64,000 nt of DNA from Calothrix sp. C42_A2020_038 (lineage in GTDB: Bacteria > Cyanobacteriota > Cyanobacteriia > Cyanobacteriales > Nostocaceae): the NCBI GenBank assembly GCA_015272395.1, contig JACYLQ010000045.1, positions 124,001 to 188,000 of the forward strand. Direction: 5' to 3'. Below the pieces are notes generated by a model. That model ran no database searches. It saw nothing but the letters and a program-made list of their open reading frames with translations, and was not told where the DNA came from. Shown one piece after another: positions 1 to 9,338 of the stretch. The position numbers were made by a program, and so were the translations under genes. The stretch's first letter is position 1; every line of letters starts with the position of its first letter.

Positions 1-300
1 TCTTCATAATTAGAATTGCCTAAAGTCTTATTTATTTGATATTTTATTGTTAGGTAAATATAACGTATAAAGATACTTTTAATCAAAAGTGTTTACTATA
101 AGTTATCTAAATACTGTTTGCAGTATTGACGAATATCTGCCAAGCTGCTAAAAATAATTATTTGTAATATCGATTGATATTAGAGTTGCATTTTTTAGAT
201 TCTGCTCACGGTAGCGTCACGCTCGCGCATCAATCACTACGTGCGGAATTTAACAAAATTTGCACTTTTCTTGCCAAAAAGTACTCTATTTAATGTACAA
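1..300. other. AT-rich left edge, no gene seen
   Basis: This stretch is strongly AT-rich except for a short GC-rich patch around 205-240. No open frame, RNA gene or strong hairpin was recognised. It probably holds the promoter and leader of the response regulator that follows. An in-frame GTG at 241 could lengthen that protein by 20 residues. Confidence 0.4.
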
Positions 301-1278
301 ATGCAAACACTTCCTATTGGTAGATACAGATTTTTCCAACAATTACAGCCGTTACTGATTTTAAATAAATTAGCTAGTACATCTGCTACTGGTTGTTTAC
401 AAGTTTTTAGTGCATCAGCTTCCTGGCTCATATATTTGGAAAAGGGCAAGCTTGTATATGCTTCCTATGCTGATGGAATGTTTGATATTCTTTACAGAAA
501 GCTGCAAAAACTTAGCCAAAGCGTTCCAACACTGAACCGTGAAACATATACTCGTTTGAAAGCTATTTTTGAAACTGGCATTGAACATCAAGCCATACCG
601 AATCGAGATTATCTAGCAATTTGCTGGTTAGTTAATCAAAAATATCTCAATTCTGATCAAGCAGCAACACTTATTGAAGAATTGACCGTAGAGGTTTTAG
701 AATCATTTTTGCTTTTGCAAGAGGGTTGTTACGAATTAGCTTCTACTAGCTTAATTGACAAGATGCCAAAATACTGTCGTTTAGATATTCAAAAGCTCAT
801 CGAACAATTTCAATCTCCCAACAAAAACCATTCTACAAATCAAAATCATAAGCATAATAGTCATACAAATTATAAACAAAAATCTCGACCATCTCAGAAA
901 AACCAAAAACTGCGGTACACAATTATGTGTATTGATGATAGTCCAAGCATGTTACACGCAATTAAAAGCTTTTTAGACGAGAATTTTTTTGATGTAGTTC
1001 AAGTTAATGATTCTGTAAAAGCTTTAATGCAAACTATCCGTGTTAAACCAGATTTGATTTTACTTGATATTGGAATGCCAAATTTAAACGGGCATGAATT
1101 TTGCTCTCTACTTAGAAGGCACTCCTATTTTAGAAATACACCAGTTATCATGGTTACAGCAAGAACAAGTTTGATTGATAAGGCTAAAGCCAAAATCGCC
1201 CGTGCTTCTGGATATTTAACCAAACCATTTACACAAGTCGAGCTACTCAAAATTATTTTTCAAAATTTAGAAGTGTAA
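301..1278 (+). CDS. PATAN-REC response regulator (PatA/PixG type)
   Basis: A 325-residue two-domain protein. Residues 1 to about 160 resemble the PATAN (DUF4388-like) domain of cyanobacterial PatA, PixG and TaxP1 regulators, including the FFQQLQPL start and a SATGCL motif. A hydrophilic Asn/His/Lys-rich linker follows. The last 120 residues form a CheY-like receiver: acidic pair D212-D213 (CIDDS), phospho-acceptor D256 (LLDIGMP), VTA threonine and the TKPF lysine near 308. It should take a phosphoryl group from a histidine kinase and act through protein contacts in motility, phototaxis or development; there is no DNA-binding domain. The ATG at 301 was chosen because family members begin close to the FFQQL motif; the GTG at 241 is the alternative. 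No kinase gene is adjacent. Confidence 0.85.
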   Translation: MQTLPIGRYRFFQQLQPLLILNKLASTSATGCLQVFSASASWLIYLEKGKLVYASYADGMFDILYRKLQKLSQSVPTLNRETYTRLKAIFETGIEHQAIPNRDYLAICWLVNQKYLNSDQAATLIEELTVEVLESFLLLQEGCYELASTSLIDKMPKYCRLDIQKLIEQFQSPNKNHSTNQNHKHNSHTNYKQKSRPSQKNQKLRYTIMCIDDSPSMLHAIKSFLDENFFDVVQVNDSVKALMQTIRVKPDLILLDIGMPNLNGHEFCSLLRRHSYFRNTPVIMVTARTSLIDKAKAKIARASGYLTKPFTQVELLKIIFQNLEV

Positions 1279-1298
1279 AAAGCTGTTATCAAAATTAG

Positions 1299-1349
1299 AA
1301 ATGCAAAATGCAAAATTATTAATATGTATGTTTTGCATTTTGCATTTTT
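1299..1349 (+). terminator. 17-bp stem hairpin after the response regulator
   Basis: Two perfectly complementary 17-base arms (1299-1315 and 1331-1347) flank a 15-base loop and end in a T-run, 20 bases after the stop codon. Likely an intrinsic terminator. The arms are themselves tandem repeats of a TGCAAAA unit. Confidence 0.6.
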
Positions 1350-1505
1350 AATATCTTTGAGCAATCGTTAATTAGGTATTAAGCAGATATTAATGTTTTA
1401 TATAGTAATTACATAAACTATATAATTGATCATAGATCGTGTTACTTTTTGCGTGTTACCAGTCAGAGAAAAGTTTTTATTAAATAAATATTATATTTTT
1501 ATATT

Positions 1506-2501
1506 ATGACGCTAATCTCTAGAGCGCAGTTCTGGAAACGCAGATTATTTAATGTTATTTGCTGGGGGTCTTGTGTCTGGGGGTTGTGCCCAGTAATGGT
1601 ATATGCTGCTGAGACCAGCCAGAATGTTCAATTACTAGAGAATAATACTTTACTCGGTAAAATAATTACACTTTCTTCAAATACTGTTGTACAAATATCA
1701 AGTTGGGTTGCTCAACCAAAACATCCACTTCAAAGTGCTGTTGAGCAATATGCACCCTATGTATACGCTTACTTTAATTCTGTAGGTAAACCTGATATTC
1801 ACCCGCACGCAAGATTAGCAAAAGTACCTATTCTCATGTACCACGATATCTTGCCGCAAAAGCTAGTTTTTTTTGATGTTACTCCTGCTGAATTAGAACA
1901 ACATTTTCAGCAAATTCAAGCAAGTGGCGCCACTCCTATTAGTGCTGAACTGTTGGAAATACATCTACGAACAGGAATACCATTACCTAAAAAACCGATT
2001 TTACTAACATTCGATGATGGTTATGGTGGTCATTATCACTATGTCTATCCACTACTAAAAAAGTATAATTACCCAGCAGTCTTTTCAATTTATGTCAAAG
2101 GAGTAGGAGACAATGCTGGTAGAAGCCATGTCAGTTGGGAAGAGTTACGAGAAATGTCATCTAACCCCCTAGTAACCATCGCATCTCATACTGTTAGTCA
2201 CCCACTTGATTTAAGATTAATGTCTGATGAACAACTGCAAACCGAAATTGCAGAATCTAAACGTATCTTAGAGTCACAACTAAATATCCCTATCCGCTAC
2301 TTTACTTATCCTGTAGGGAAATTTGACCAACGAGTAGCAAAACATGTGTACGCATCCGGCTATTCTCTTGCCTTCACAATGAGAGTAGATGATTCAATAC
2401 TTAAATTTGCTGGTGATTCTGAAAATTTATTAGCTGTTGAGCGAATTGGTCAATCAAAGTTAGACTATGCTATTACTCAAGCTTTGGGTGGTAGGAATTA
2501 A
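1506..2501 (+). CDS. Exported polysaccharide deacetylase (NodB domain)
   Basis: 331 residues. An N-terminal signal peptide (basic RRLF, hydrophobic core, likely cleavage after VYA near 34) points to secretion or membrane anchoring. The carbohydrate esterase family 4 core follows: PILMYHDI near 108, TFDDGYGG near 168 with the catalytic Asp and metal-binding Asp, and SHTVSH near 226 with two metal-binding histidines. Such enzymes remove N-acetyl groups from peptidoglycan or exopolysaccharide. The substrate cannot be told from sequence. Single gene; convergent with the aldolase gene, from which it is separated by an inverted repeat. Confidence 0.88.
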   Translation: MTLISRAQFWKRRLFNVICWGSCVWGLCPVMVYAAETSQNVQLLENNTLLGKIITLSSNTVVQISSWVAQPKHPLQSAVEQYAPYVYAYFNSVGKPDIHPHARLAKVPILMYHDILPQKLVFFDVTPAELEQHFQQIQASGATPISAELLEIHLRTGIPLPKKPILLTFDDGYGGHYHYVYPLLKKYNYPAVFSIYVKGVGDNAGRSHVSWEELREMSSNPLVTIASHTVSHPLDLRLMSDEQLQTEIAESKRILESQLNIPIRYFTYPVGKFDQRVAKHVYASGYSLAFTMRVDDSILKFAGDSENLLAVERIGQSKLDYAITQALGGRN

Positions 2502-2607
2502 AGAGTTAGGAGTTGGGAGTTACCTCGCTTGGTTGCGAGATTCTTGCTACCGTTACCCAGCTTATATCTTAACTGTTAACTCTTCGCTTTTAACTCCTAA
2601 CTCCTAT
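2502..2607. repeat. Imperfect inverted repeat of GGAGTTAGGAGTT type
   Basis: The 5' side (2502-2521) has GAGTTAGGAGTT and the 3' side (about 2576-2607) carries complementary TAACTCCTAACTCC copies. It fills the gap between two convergent genes and could end transcription in both directions. GTTAGGAGTTAG-type repeats are common between genes in filamentous cyanobacteria. Confidence 0.5.
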
Positions 2608-2617
2608 CCGAAATTAA

Positions 2618-3697
2618 TTAAACTTTCGCAGCAGCTTTTGTTAGCGCAGCAAGTTCGCCTTTAGCATACTTAGCGGCGAAGTCATCTAATGACATTTGCT
2701 TGATTTTGCTTGCATTACCAGCAGTTTCAAATTGTTGGTAGCGTTCCGCACAAACTTTTTGCATATACTTGATTGAAGGTTTTAGGAAGTGACGAGGGTC
2801 AAACTCCTTGGAATCTTTTGCCAAAGCTTCACGTACTGCAGCAGTGATTGCCAAGCGGTTATCGGTGTCAATGTTTACCTTACGTACACCAGACTTGATG
2901 CCTTTTTGAATTTCTTCAACAGGTACACCATAGGTTTCAGGAATGGTGCCACCGTATTGGTTAATTAATGCAATCAAATCTTCTGGCACAGACGAAGAAC
3001 CGTGCATTACCAAGTGAGTGTTGGGCAAACGACGGTGAATTTCTTCGATACGGCTGATTGCCAAAATTTCGCCAGTTGGTTTACGAGTAAATTTATAGGC
3101 GCCGTGGCTGGTACCGATCGCAACAGCTAAAGCATCAACTTGGGTTTGCTCAACGAAGTCAACTGCTTGGTCGGGGTCAGTCAACAGTTGTGAGTGGTCG
3201 AGTTTACCTTCAAAACCATGTCCATCTTCGGCTTCACCCATACCTGTTTCCAGAGAACCCAAGCAACCGAGTTCACCTTCAACGCTAACACCTATTGAGT
3301 GAGCTACCTTTACAACTTCACGGGTAACGCTAACGTTGTACTCATAGCTCGCAGGGGTTTTCGCATCAGCTTCAAGTGAACCATCCATCATGACGCTGGT
3401 AAAGCCGTTTTTCATTGCTGAGTAGCAAGTAGCTGGCTCATTACCGTGGTCTTGGTGCATTGCAATTGGAAGATGAGGATAAGTTTCTGCCGCAGCCAAA
3501 ATCAAATGGCGGAGGAAGTTCTCACCTGCATACTTACGGGCGCCACGCGAAGCTTGTAAAATAACAGGGCTATCTGTCTCATGGGCAGCCTGCACAATCG
3601 CTTGAATCTGCTCCAAGTTGTTGACGTTGAAAGCTGGAATGCCGTAACCGTTCTCAGCGGCGTGATCCAACAAGAGCCGCATTGGTACGAGCGCCAT
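2618..3697 (-). CDS. fba: Fructose-bisphosphate aldolase, class II (CalvinA subtype)
   Basis: 359 residues, full length for the CalvinA class II family. The enzyme interconverts fructose-1,6-bisphosphate (and sedoheptulose bisphosphate) with triose phosphates in the Calvin cycle and glycolysis. Visible Zn and substrate motifs: [10 protein letters not shown] (metal-binding His), [17 protein letters not shown] and LVMHGSSS, plus the KVNIDTDNR loop near the C-terminus. The start is fixed by an AGGAGGACT ribosome-binding site just upstream (around 3700-3710). Stands alone, convergent with the deacetylase. The coding sequence looks like a highly expressed housekeeping gene. Confidence 0.96.
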   Translation of the reverse strand: MALVPMRLLLDHAAENGYGIPAFNVNNLEQIQAIVQAAHETDSPVILQASRGARKYAGENFLRHLILAAAETYPHLPIAMHQDHGNEPATCYSAMKNGFTSVMMDGSLEADAKTPASYEYNVSVTREVVKVAHSIGVSVEGELGCLGSLETGMGEAEDGHGFEGKLDHSQLLTDPDQAVDFVEQTQVDALAVAIGTSHGAYKFTRKPTGEILAISRIEEIHRRLPNTHLVMHGSSSVPEDLIALINQYGGTIPETYGVPVEEIQKGIKSGVRKVNIDTDNRLAITAAVREALAKDSKEFDPRHFLKPSIKYMQKVCAERYQQFETAGNASKIKQMSLDDFAAKYAKGELAALTKAAAKV

Positions 3698-4135
3698 AGA
3701 TAGTCCTCCTGAATGTGTTGTCAGTTAATCGGTTGAACGAGCGTATGTACTACGCTTAATCTTAAGAGTTTTTTCAACTTATAGGAAATTATAACTAGTG
3801 ATTGGTGCTTATGTTTAAAAAGTTTAAGTAGAGATCAGAAGTGGGTTCTTGTCGGCGACCAGAAATAGAGTCTGATAATAAATCATTATGATTTTAAGAA
3901 ATAATTTCGTCTGTAGCTTATAAATCAATCTTCAATGTTTTCCACACCAAGTAATTATATTCTTTCTATTTTCGCGCATCGAAAGATTGCACAATGTGAT
4001 CCAAGCTTGAGTAAATTATTTCCACTTACAGCATATTTCTTTTTAATTAATTATGACTGAACAGGCAGAAATGTCTATTCCACAACAATTCCAACCTATT
4101 AATATATACTATGACTACTTTCAAATTTCTTCAAG
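3698..4135. other. Aldolase leader region, no gene seen
   Basis: 438 bases between the aldolase start and tRNA-Lys. It holds the aldolase ribosome-binding site and presumably its promoter. It is AT-rich and no further open frame, hairpin with U-run or riboswitch was recognised. Confidence 0.4.
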
Positions 4136-4207
4136 TGGGTGACCCGGGATTCGAACCCGGAACTAATCGGTTAAAAGCCGAGTACTCTACCGTTGAGTTA
4201 GTCACCC
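4136..4207 (-). tRNA. tRNA-Lys (anticodon UUU)
   Basis: Read on the minus strand, the sequence folds as a tRNA. The 7-bp acceptor stem is GGGTGAC/GTCACCC with discriminator A. The anticodon loop is CTTTTAA (anticodon TTT, lysine). A TCCGGGTTCGAATCCCGGG T-arm is present. CCA is not encoded. It lies between the aldolase and aldose-epimerase genes. Confidence 0.95.
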
Positions 4208-4271
4208 GTGCCGCTTTTCTCGCTGGCTTATACACTTTAACATATGTGTCTATAGTTTTGTAAAGGGGTTT

Positions 4272-5141
4272 CTAGAAAAAATTTGCCGTCAATTTGAAAA
4301 ATGTTGAGTAGCTGGCGCCTGGTTGAAGTATCGTCAGGTTTTCACCCGTATTGATTGCATTTCTGCCAGCGCTCCAGGGTTCTATACAATAAAAGTCTTT
4401 GCCTTTGAGTGTCCAAAACACCAGGGTAGAGAAAACGTTATCGTAGTCGAGGGTTAGTTTCAGATTGCGACTGTTATCGGTGATGCTAGCTGATTGACTG
4501 CTAAGTTGTTTAAAAGCTACGTCGATTTCATCACGGTCAAAATCAAAGCTACCGTTGAAGGTATGCTCCTCTTTTGTCTTTTGGTCTTGGTACTTCTGTG
4601 ACGGTATGTCAAACTGAAGTTTACTTTTATCCTGTACAGTAAAGTAAGGATGAAACCCAAAGGAAAAGGGCATTGGCTGGGATGATTTGTTTGTGTAGTG
4701 CTGAAGGATATTTAAGCTATTACCTTGAAGTTGGTAAGTAAAAGTTATCTGAAAGTCAAATGGATAGATTGCCTGTGTTTGCTCATTACTGTGCAAAGTG
4801 GCTTGAAGCGAAACTCCATCATCTGAAACATGACCACTAGATACCCACGGTAAATCACGGGCAAATCCATGCTGTTTTAGCGTATATTGCTTACCGTTGA
4901 GAGTATAACAATTCTCTGGGATGTTGCCACAAATGGGGAACAAAATTGGATTTCCACCTCGTACACTCAACTCTGGATTAACAAAGCGTTCTTCGTCTAA
5001 ATAGAAAATTTCTTTGCCATCAAGGCGCCACCTAGTAATAATTCCACCACGTTCTGGCACAACTTCTAACTGGGAGTTAGCAGTTTCGTCGGTAATAATG
5101 TAAGTTTTGTATTGCTGTTGTTGTAGAGAAATCGAATACAT
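4272..5141 (-). CDS. Aldose 1-epimerase family protein
   Basis: 289 residues with the galactose mutarotase-like fold. Visible features: PERGGIITRW near the N-terminus, GGNPILFPICGN, KQHGFARDLPW (the His of the active site), SFGFHPYF (second His) and a C-terminal CIEPWSAGRNAIN. Enzymes of this type interconvert alpha and beta anomers of hexoses or hexose-6-phosphates; the exact sugar is not clear. The start at 5141 (MYSISLQ) is preferred, because ten further residues to 5171 would be encoded inside an intergenic inverted repeat. Downstream of pdhA on the same strand but separated by that repeat. Confidence 0.85.
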   Translation of the reverse strand: MYSISLQQQQYKTYIITDETANSQLEVVPERGGIITRWRLDGKEIFYLDEERFVNPELSVRGGNPILFPICGNIPENCYTLNGKQYTLKQHGFARDLPWVSSGHVSDDGVSLQATLHSNEQTQAIYPFDFQITFTYQLQGNSLNILQHYTNKSSQPMPFSFGFHPYFTVQDKSKLQFDIPSQKYQDQKTKEEHTFNGSFDFDRDEIDVAFKQLSSQSASITDNSRNLKLTLDYDNVFSTLVFWTLKGKDFYCIEPWSAGRNAINTGENLTILQPGASYSTFFKLTANFF

Positions 5142-5152
5142 AAAGTTAAGAG

Positions 5153-5215
5153 GTAGGGTGCGTGACACCACAAAACAACTAGCTTAATTTTAAGATTCTA
5201 GCGTCACGCACCTAC
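5153..5215. repeat. Inverted repeat of the GGTGCGTGACGC family
   Basis: Arms at 5153-5166 and 5203-5215 are nearly perfect complements built on GTGCGTGAC. On the minus strand it follows the pdhA stop and may act as terminator. Related copies occur near 16133-16145 (single arm) and 25297-25358 (inverted pair). Confidence 0.6.
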
Positions 5216-5230
5216 TAAAAATTCAGAACG

Positions 5231-6265
5231 TCACTCATCTTCAGCGAAGATAAAGCGATATAGTTCATTTGGACTTGGTTCAGGACTTTCTTCAGCAAAT
5301 TTGACTGCCTCTTCAACTTCAGTTTGTATCTTTTTGTCGATGGCTTTAAGTTCCAACTCGGTTGCTAACTTTCTGTCAATCAGTTGCTGTGCAAGCTTTT
5401 TAATTGGGTCACGAGCGAACCAAAATTCTTTTTCCTCTTTGCTTCGCAGTTCATCAGGGTCTGCTAAGGAGTGTCCTCGGAAGCGGTAAGTTAATGCTTC
5501 GATTAAAGTCGGACCTTCTCCTGCGCGCGCACGTTGTATTGCTTCTTTCGCAACTGAGTATACAGCTAATACATCCATTCCATCAACTTCAACACCTGCC
5601 ATGTTGAAAACGCTGGCTTTTTTATATATTTCTGGGTCAGAAGTCGCGCGTTCATGGGCCATCCCAATTGCCCATTTGTTATTTTCCACAACAAAGAGTA
5701 TGGGCAATTTCCATAAAGCTGCCATATTCAGCGTCTCGAAAAATTGTCCATTATTCGCGGCACCATCACCAAAGAAGCAAGCTGTCACCTGCATTGGACT
5801 GGTATCACCCATCACTTCTCTACGGTATTTGCTTTGTAATGCGGCTCCTGCGGCTACAGGAATACCTTCAGCAACAAACGCATATCCGCCAAGTAAACGA
5901 TGCTCGGCTGAAAACATGTGCATCGAACCACCGCGTCCTTTGCTACAACCTGTAGCTTTGCCAAATAACTCTGCCATGACTTCGCGCGCTGGTACTCCTG
6001 CACTCAAAGCATGAACGTGGTCGCGATAAGTACTGCTAACAAAATCTTCTCCTGGTCGCATGGCTTTGATAATACCACTGGAAACAGCTTCTTGACCGTT
6101 ATAAAGGTGGACAAAGCCGAACATTTTTCCTCGATAGTACATTTCGGCACACTTGTCTTCAAACATGCGCCCTAAAACCATGTCTTCGTAAAGCAGCAGT
6201 CCTTCTTGTTTCGTAATTTGTGCGGATGCCGCGTCAAAGGTCGGTAACGTGCGTTCTTGAACCAT
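5231..6265 (-). CDS. pdhA: Pyruvate dehydrogenase E1 component, alpha subunit
   Basis: 344 residues, the usual length. It is the thiamine-diphosphate-dependent decarboxylating half of the E1 alpha2-beta2 complex that feeds acetyl-CoA synthesis. The TPP/Mg motif is clear: [20 protein letters not shown] near 165-185, then [18 protein letters not shown] and the [15 protein letters not shown] phosphorylation-loop-like region are also present. The beta subunit gene is not in the window, as is common in cyanobacteria where pdh genes are scattered. Transcribed away from ftn2. Confidence 0.96.
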   Translation of the reverse strand: MVQERTLPTFDAASAQITKQEGLLLYEDMVLGRMFEDKCAEMYYRGKMFGFVHLYNGQEAVSSGIIKAMRPGEDFVSSTYRDHVHALSAGVPAREVMAELFGKATGCSKGRGGSMHMFSAEHRLLGGYAFVAEGIPVAAGAALQSKYRREVMGDTSPMQVTACFFGDGAANNGQFFETLNMAALWKLPILFVVENNKWAIGMAHERATSDPEIYKKASVFNMAGVEVDGMDVLAVYSVAKEAIQRARAGEGPTLIEALTYRFRGHSLADPDELRSKEEKEFWFARDPIKKLAQQLIDRKLATELELKAIDKKIQTEVEEAVKFAEESPEPSPNELYRFIFAEDE

Positions 6266-6770
6266 TATCTTTTGAGTATCCCCGTAGCAACACTGAATGC
6301 CACCATATTTTATTTATATAGCTAACTAAGCACTTTAACATTACAGCCAGGAAGTGCTTTCACCACCCTCGGCTATAGACTATCAGTTAGGATAGCAAGA
6401 TTCTGCATATTCATTAACAATTTATCGCTTGGAAGCAACGCACAAACTGATTGCTATTATGCTTATAGGTAATTGTAACAATAATATCGTTATGATAAAA
6501 TTTTCTTCGCTTGTAATAGCGCATAATCACGATGATAATGTATAATTCATCGCACACCTAACAATGGCACTTTTTGCAGAAAAAGTTAGGTATAACTCAT
6601 CCTGCATTGTTTAATAATTCCTGCTTATCTTAGCTAACTGTCTTTAAATAAATTTATGTTTATGCAGCTTGGTTAAGTTAAGAGTCAGAATATGTCCTAG
6701 TCTCTTATGGTAAGCTCATTTTTATATATGTTGAATTCAGTAAATATACTTACAGGAACAACCAAAGCAA
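6266..6770. other. Divergent intergenic region between pdhA and ftn2
   Basis: About 500 AT-rich bases holding the leaders of two divergent genes. A short inverted repeat ACCTAAC/GTTAGGT lies at about 6556-6592. No RNA gene or longer frame was recognised. Confidence 0.35.
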
Positions 6771-6914
6771 ATGCTGCCTCAAAAATCTAACCCAGTAGAT
6801 CGGCGCCAGTCGCAAACTTTAAGGCAAAGATTAAGTTGTTGCATTCTGCACTTGCTGGATGAGTCTAACAAGGTATTATTATGGCACGGTTTTATATTGC
6901 CTGGAATGCTCTAG
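6771..6914 (+). CDS. Possible 47-residue small ORF upstream of ftn2
   Basis: ATG at 6771 to TAG at 6912-6914 encodes a small basic peptide (begins MLPQKSNPVDRRQ). It contains one GGCGCC site, as most genes of the window do, and ends 38 bases before the ftn2 start. It could be a leader peptide or a chance frame. No family was recognised and the ribosome-binding site is weak (AGGAA, far upstream). Confidence 0.25.
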   Translation: MLPQKSNPVDRRQSQTLRQRLSCCILHLLDESNKVLLWHGFILPGML

Positions 6915-6952
6915 GTGAAACATCACAGAACGCGCTGCAGGGGAAGTAGGCT

Positions 6953-9238
6953 GTGCGAATTCCGCTCGATTACTACCGTATTTTAGGATTACCGTTAGCG
7001 GCAAGCGATGAGCAATTGCGGCAAGCGTATAGCGACCGTATTGTTCAACTACCGCGAAGGGAATATTCGGGAGCAGCAATAACATCTCGAAAACAATTAG
7101 TCGAAGAAGCTTACGTGGTTTTATCTAATCCAAAAGAACGCAAAGAATACGATAGGGTGTACTCGCAGGTCGCATATGCTCCCGATAGTAATGATATTGC
7201 TGTTGCCGTTGAAGACAGGGTCGCTGCTAACAATCAGACTAATCGAAATAGTGATGTCCAAACCCTAAATATCGATGTTAATGAACTAGAGTTAGTCGGT
7301 GCTTTATTGATTCTGCAAGAGCTAGGAGAATACGAACAAGTTCTTAAGCTTGGACGCCCATACCTTGTTAACAAGAACAAAGCAGAGAATGATAATTTTG
7401 CATCCGAACGCCCGGATGTCGTCTTGACAGTGGCACTAGCCTGTTTAGAGTTAGGCCGTGAACAATGGCAGCAAGGGAACTTTGAGAATGCAGCAATTTC
7501 TTTAGAAACGGGAGAAGAATTGCTTGCCAAAGAAGGAATGTTTGAGAGCGTAAGGTTGGAAATCCAAGCTGATTTACATCGACTATGCCCTTATCGTATC
7601 CTTGAGTTAGTTGCGCTGCCATTAGAGCAAGCTACAGAAAGAAAGCAGGGATTACAGTTATTGCAGCAGTTACTAGAAGAACGGGGTGGAATCGATGGAG
7701 CTGGTAATGACCAGTCGGGATTAAATATCGATGACTTTTTACGCTTTATCCAGCAGTTGCGCCATCATTTAACTGTCGCAGAGCAGCATAAGTTATTTGA
7801 GGCAGAGAGTAAGCGTCCTTCCGCTGTGGCTACGTATTTAGCTGTTTATGCCTTGATTGGCAGAGGGTTTACTCAATATCAACCAGCATTAATTCGACAA
7901 GCCAAGCAAATGCTGTTGCGTCTAGGCAAGCGTCAAGATGTTCATCTTGAGCAATCATTGTGTGCTTTGTTTTTAGGGCAAACAGAGGAAGCGACTCGAG
8001 CTTTAGAACTAAGTCAAGAATATGAAGCTCTAGCTTTTATTCGTGAACATTCGCAGTCTTCACCAGATTTATTGCCAGGACTGTGTTTGTACGGAGAGCG
8101 CTGGTTGCAAAACGAAGTATTTCCCCATTTTCGCGATTTAGCGAACCAAGTAGTATCGCTTAAGGATTACTTTGCTAACTCAGATGTGCAAGCTTATTTA
8201 GAAGCTTTGCCCAGCGATGCAGAAAACATTAATATTGACTGGCGCCCTTCAATGCAACATGATTATCAAAATCATGCTGCATCTACATCTAATCGTTATC
8301 CTGATGGTCATACTACTCGACCCAATTATCAAGTTAAAACCGCAAATCAAGCCCCAGAAGTTCCTAATTCGGCGCCAACTAGTTACAATACACCTAATCA
8401 CAATTACGACATCAATACCAGTACCTCAGCGTCCATCCCATCCACAAGTAGAGCGCGAGAAAACCTTCGAGTTGTAAATAAAGTAGCCAGTAATAATCAA
8501 ATTCAGACTAGTAAAGCCAATACAGATAGAGTCGAAACACCAAGACCCAAACGACGTAGACCTCAACCATCAGGTATTCCCAAAAAGGTATCCGACCCAA
8601 ATCAACGTTTGGCACCGCGACGGAGACAACCTCGCAGGGCAAACGCGCGTCTATTACTAAAAGTGTTAGCCTCGGTTGCTGGTGTATTTTTGTTTTGGTT
8701 GTTAATTAGTACCGTGTTTGGCTGGTTAAAAAATGTTTTGATACCAGGCCCGGCCTTACAAGGTAAACAGCTAGAGATACAAATTAATCAACCACCACTT
8801 GAAATTCCGAAACCAGGAAGTCAACCCCAGTTTCCAGAAGGTGATTTAACCCAGGAAACTGCAACACAAGTTGTTCAAGCTTGGTTATCAGCAAAATCAG
8901 CTTCTTTGGGTTCAAAGCATGATTTAGATAGTCTCAACCAAGTATTGACAGGTTCCGCACTATCTTACTGGCGAGGAATTGCTTTACAAGTGAAATCAAC
9001 CAACAATTATCGACAGTACGAACACGAGATACTGAATGTATCTGTTAACACCGACCCTAATAACAAAAATAGAGCATTGATCGTAGCATCAGTAGCGGAA
9101 AACACTGTTTATTACGAAAATGGGCAAGTAAAGCAAACAGAAAAAGATAAAGTTAGAGTCAGGTATGAAGTTATTCGGGTAGATCACGGTTGGCGGATTC
9201 GAGATATTTCTTTACTGAACAAAATTGGTGCTAATTGA
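6953..9238 (+). CDS. ftn2: Cell division protein Ftn2/ZipN (ARC6-like)
   Basis: 761 residues, starting at a GTG preceded by AGGGGAAG. It is the cyanobacterial ancestor of plastid ARC6: it tethers FtsZ to the inner membrane and recruits other divisome proteins. The N-terminus (residues 1-70) is a degenerate J-domain-like fold (DYYRILGLP ... AYVVLSNPKERKEYD). A long helical region follows to about 430, then a low-complexity Asn/Ser/Thr linker and a strongly basic patch (RPKRRRPQ, RRRQPRRANAR). One membrane span lies near 565-590. The C-terminal domain is the periplasmic ARC6-type IMS/DUF4101 domain (QVVQAWLSAKSASLG ... GWRIRDISLL). The basic patch just before the span fits a cytoplasmic N-terminus. 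Confidence 0.95.
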   Translation: MRIPLDYYRILGLPLAASDEQLRQAYSDRIVQLPRREYSGAAITSRKQLVEEAYVVLSNPKERKEYDRVYSQVAYAPDSNDIAVAVEDRVAANNQTNRNSDVQTLNIDVNELELVGALLILQELGEYEQVLKLGRPYLVNKNKAENDNFASERPDVVLTVALACLELGREQWQQGNFENAAISLETGEELLAKEGMFESVRLEIQADLHRLCPYRILELVALPLEQATERKQGLQLLQQLLEERGGIDGAGNDQSGLNIDDFLRFIQQLRHHLTVAEQHKLFEAESKRPSAVATYLAVYALIGRGFTQYQPALIRQAKQMLLRLGKRQDVHLEQSLCALFLGQTEEATRALELSQEYEALAFIREHSQSSPDLLPGLCLYGERWLQNEVFPHFRDLANQVVSLKDYFANSDVQAYLEALPSDAENINIDWRPSMQHDYQNHAASTSNRYPDGHTTRPNYQVKTANQAPEVPNSAPTSYNTPNHNYDINTSTSASIPSTSRARENLRVVNKVASNNQIQTSKANTDRVETPRPKRRRPQPSGIPKKVSDPNQRLAPRRRQPRRANARLLLKVLASVAGVFLFWLLISTVFGWLKNVLIPGPALQGKQLEIQINQPPLEIPKPGSQPQFPEGDLTQETATQVVQAWLSAKSASLGSKHDLDSLNQVLTGSALSYWRGIALQVKSTNNYRQYEHEILNVSVNTDPNNKNRALIVASVAENTVYYENGQVKQTEKDKVRVRYEVIRVDHGWRIRDISLLNKIGAN

Positions 9239-9338
9239 GGTAACTTGGTAGTAGATTATATTCAACCAGGGGCGTTGAAAAATTCCCCAAGCGTAAAATC
9301 TATTCCCAGTTACCTATTATCATTTTCAATTTAGTTTA

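Noticed and set aside
2467-2664. 65-codon frame at the deacetylase/aldolase junction
   Set aside because: It runs through an intergenic inverted repeat and into the aldolase gene on the other strand.
5601-6014. 137-codon frame opposite pdhA
   Set aside because: It is an antisense shadow of a well-conserved gene with no recognisable domain.
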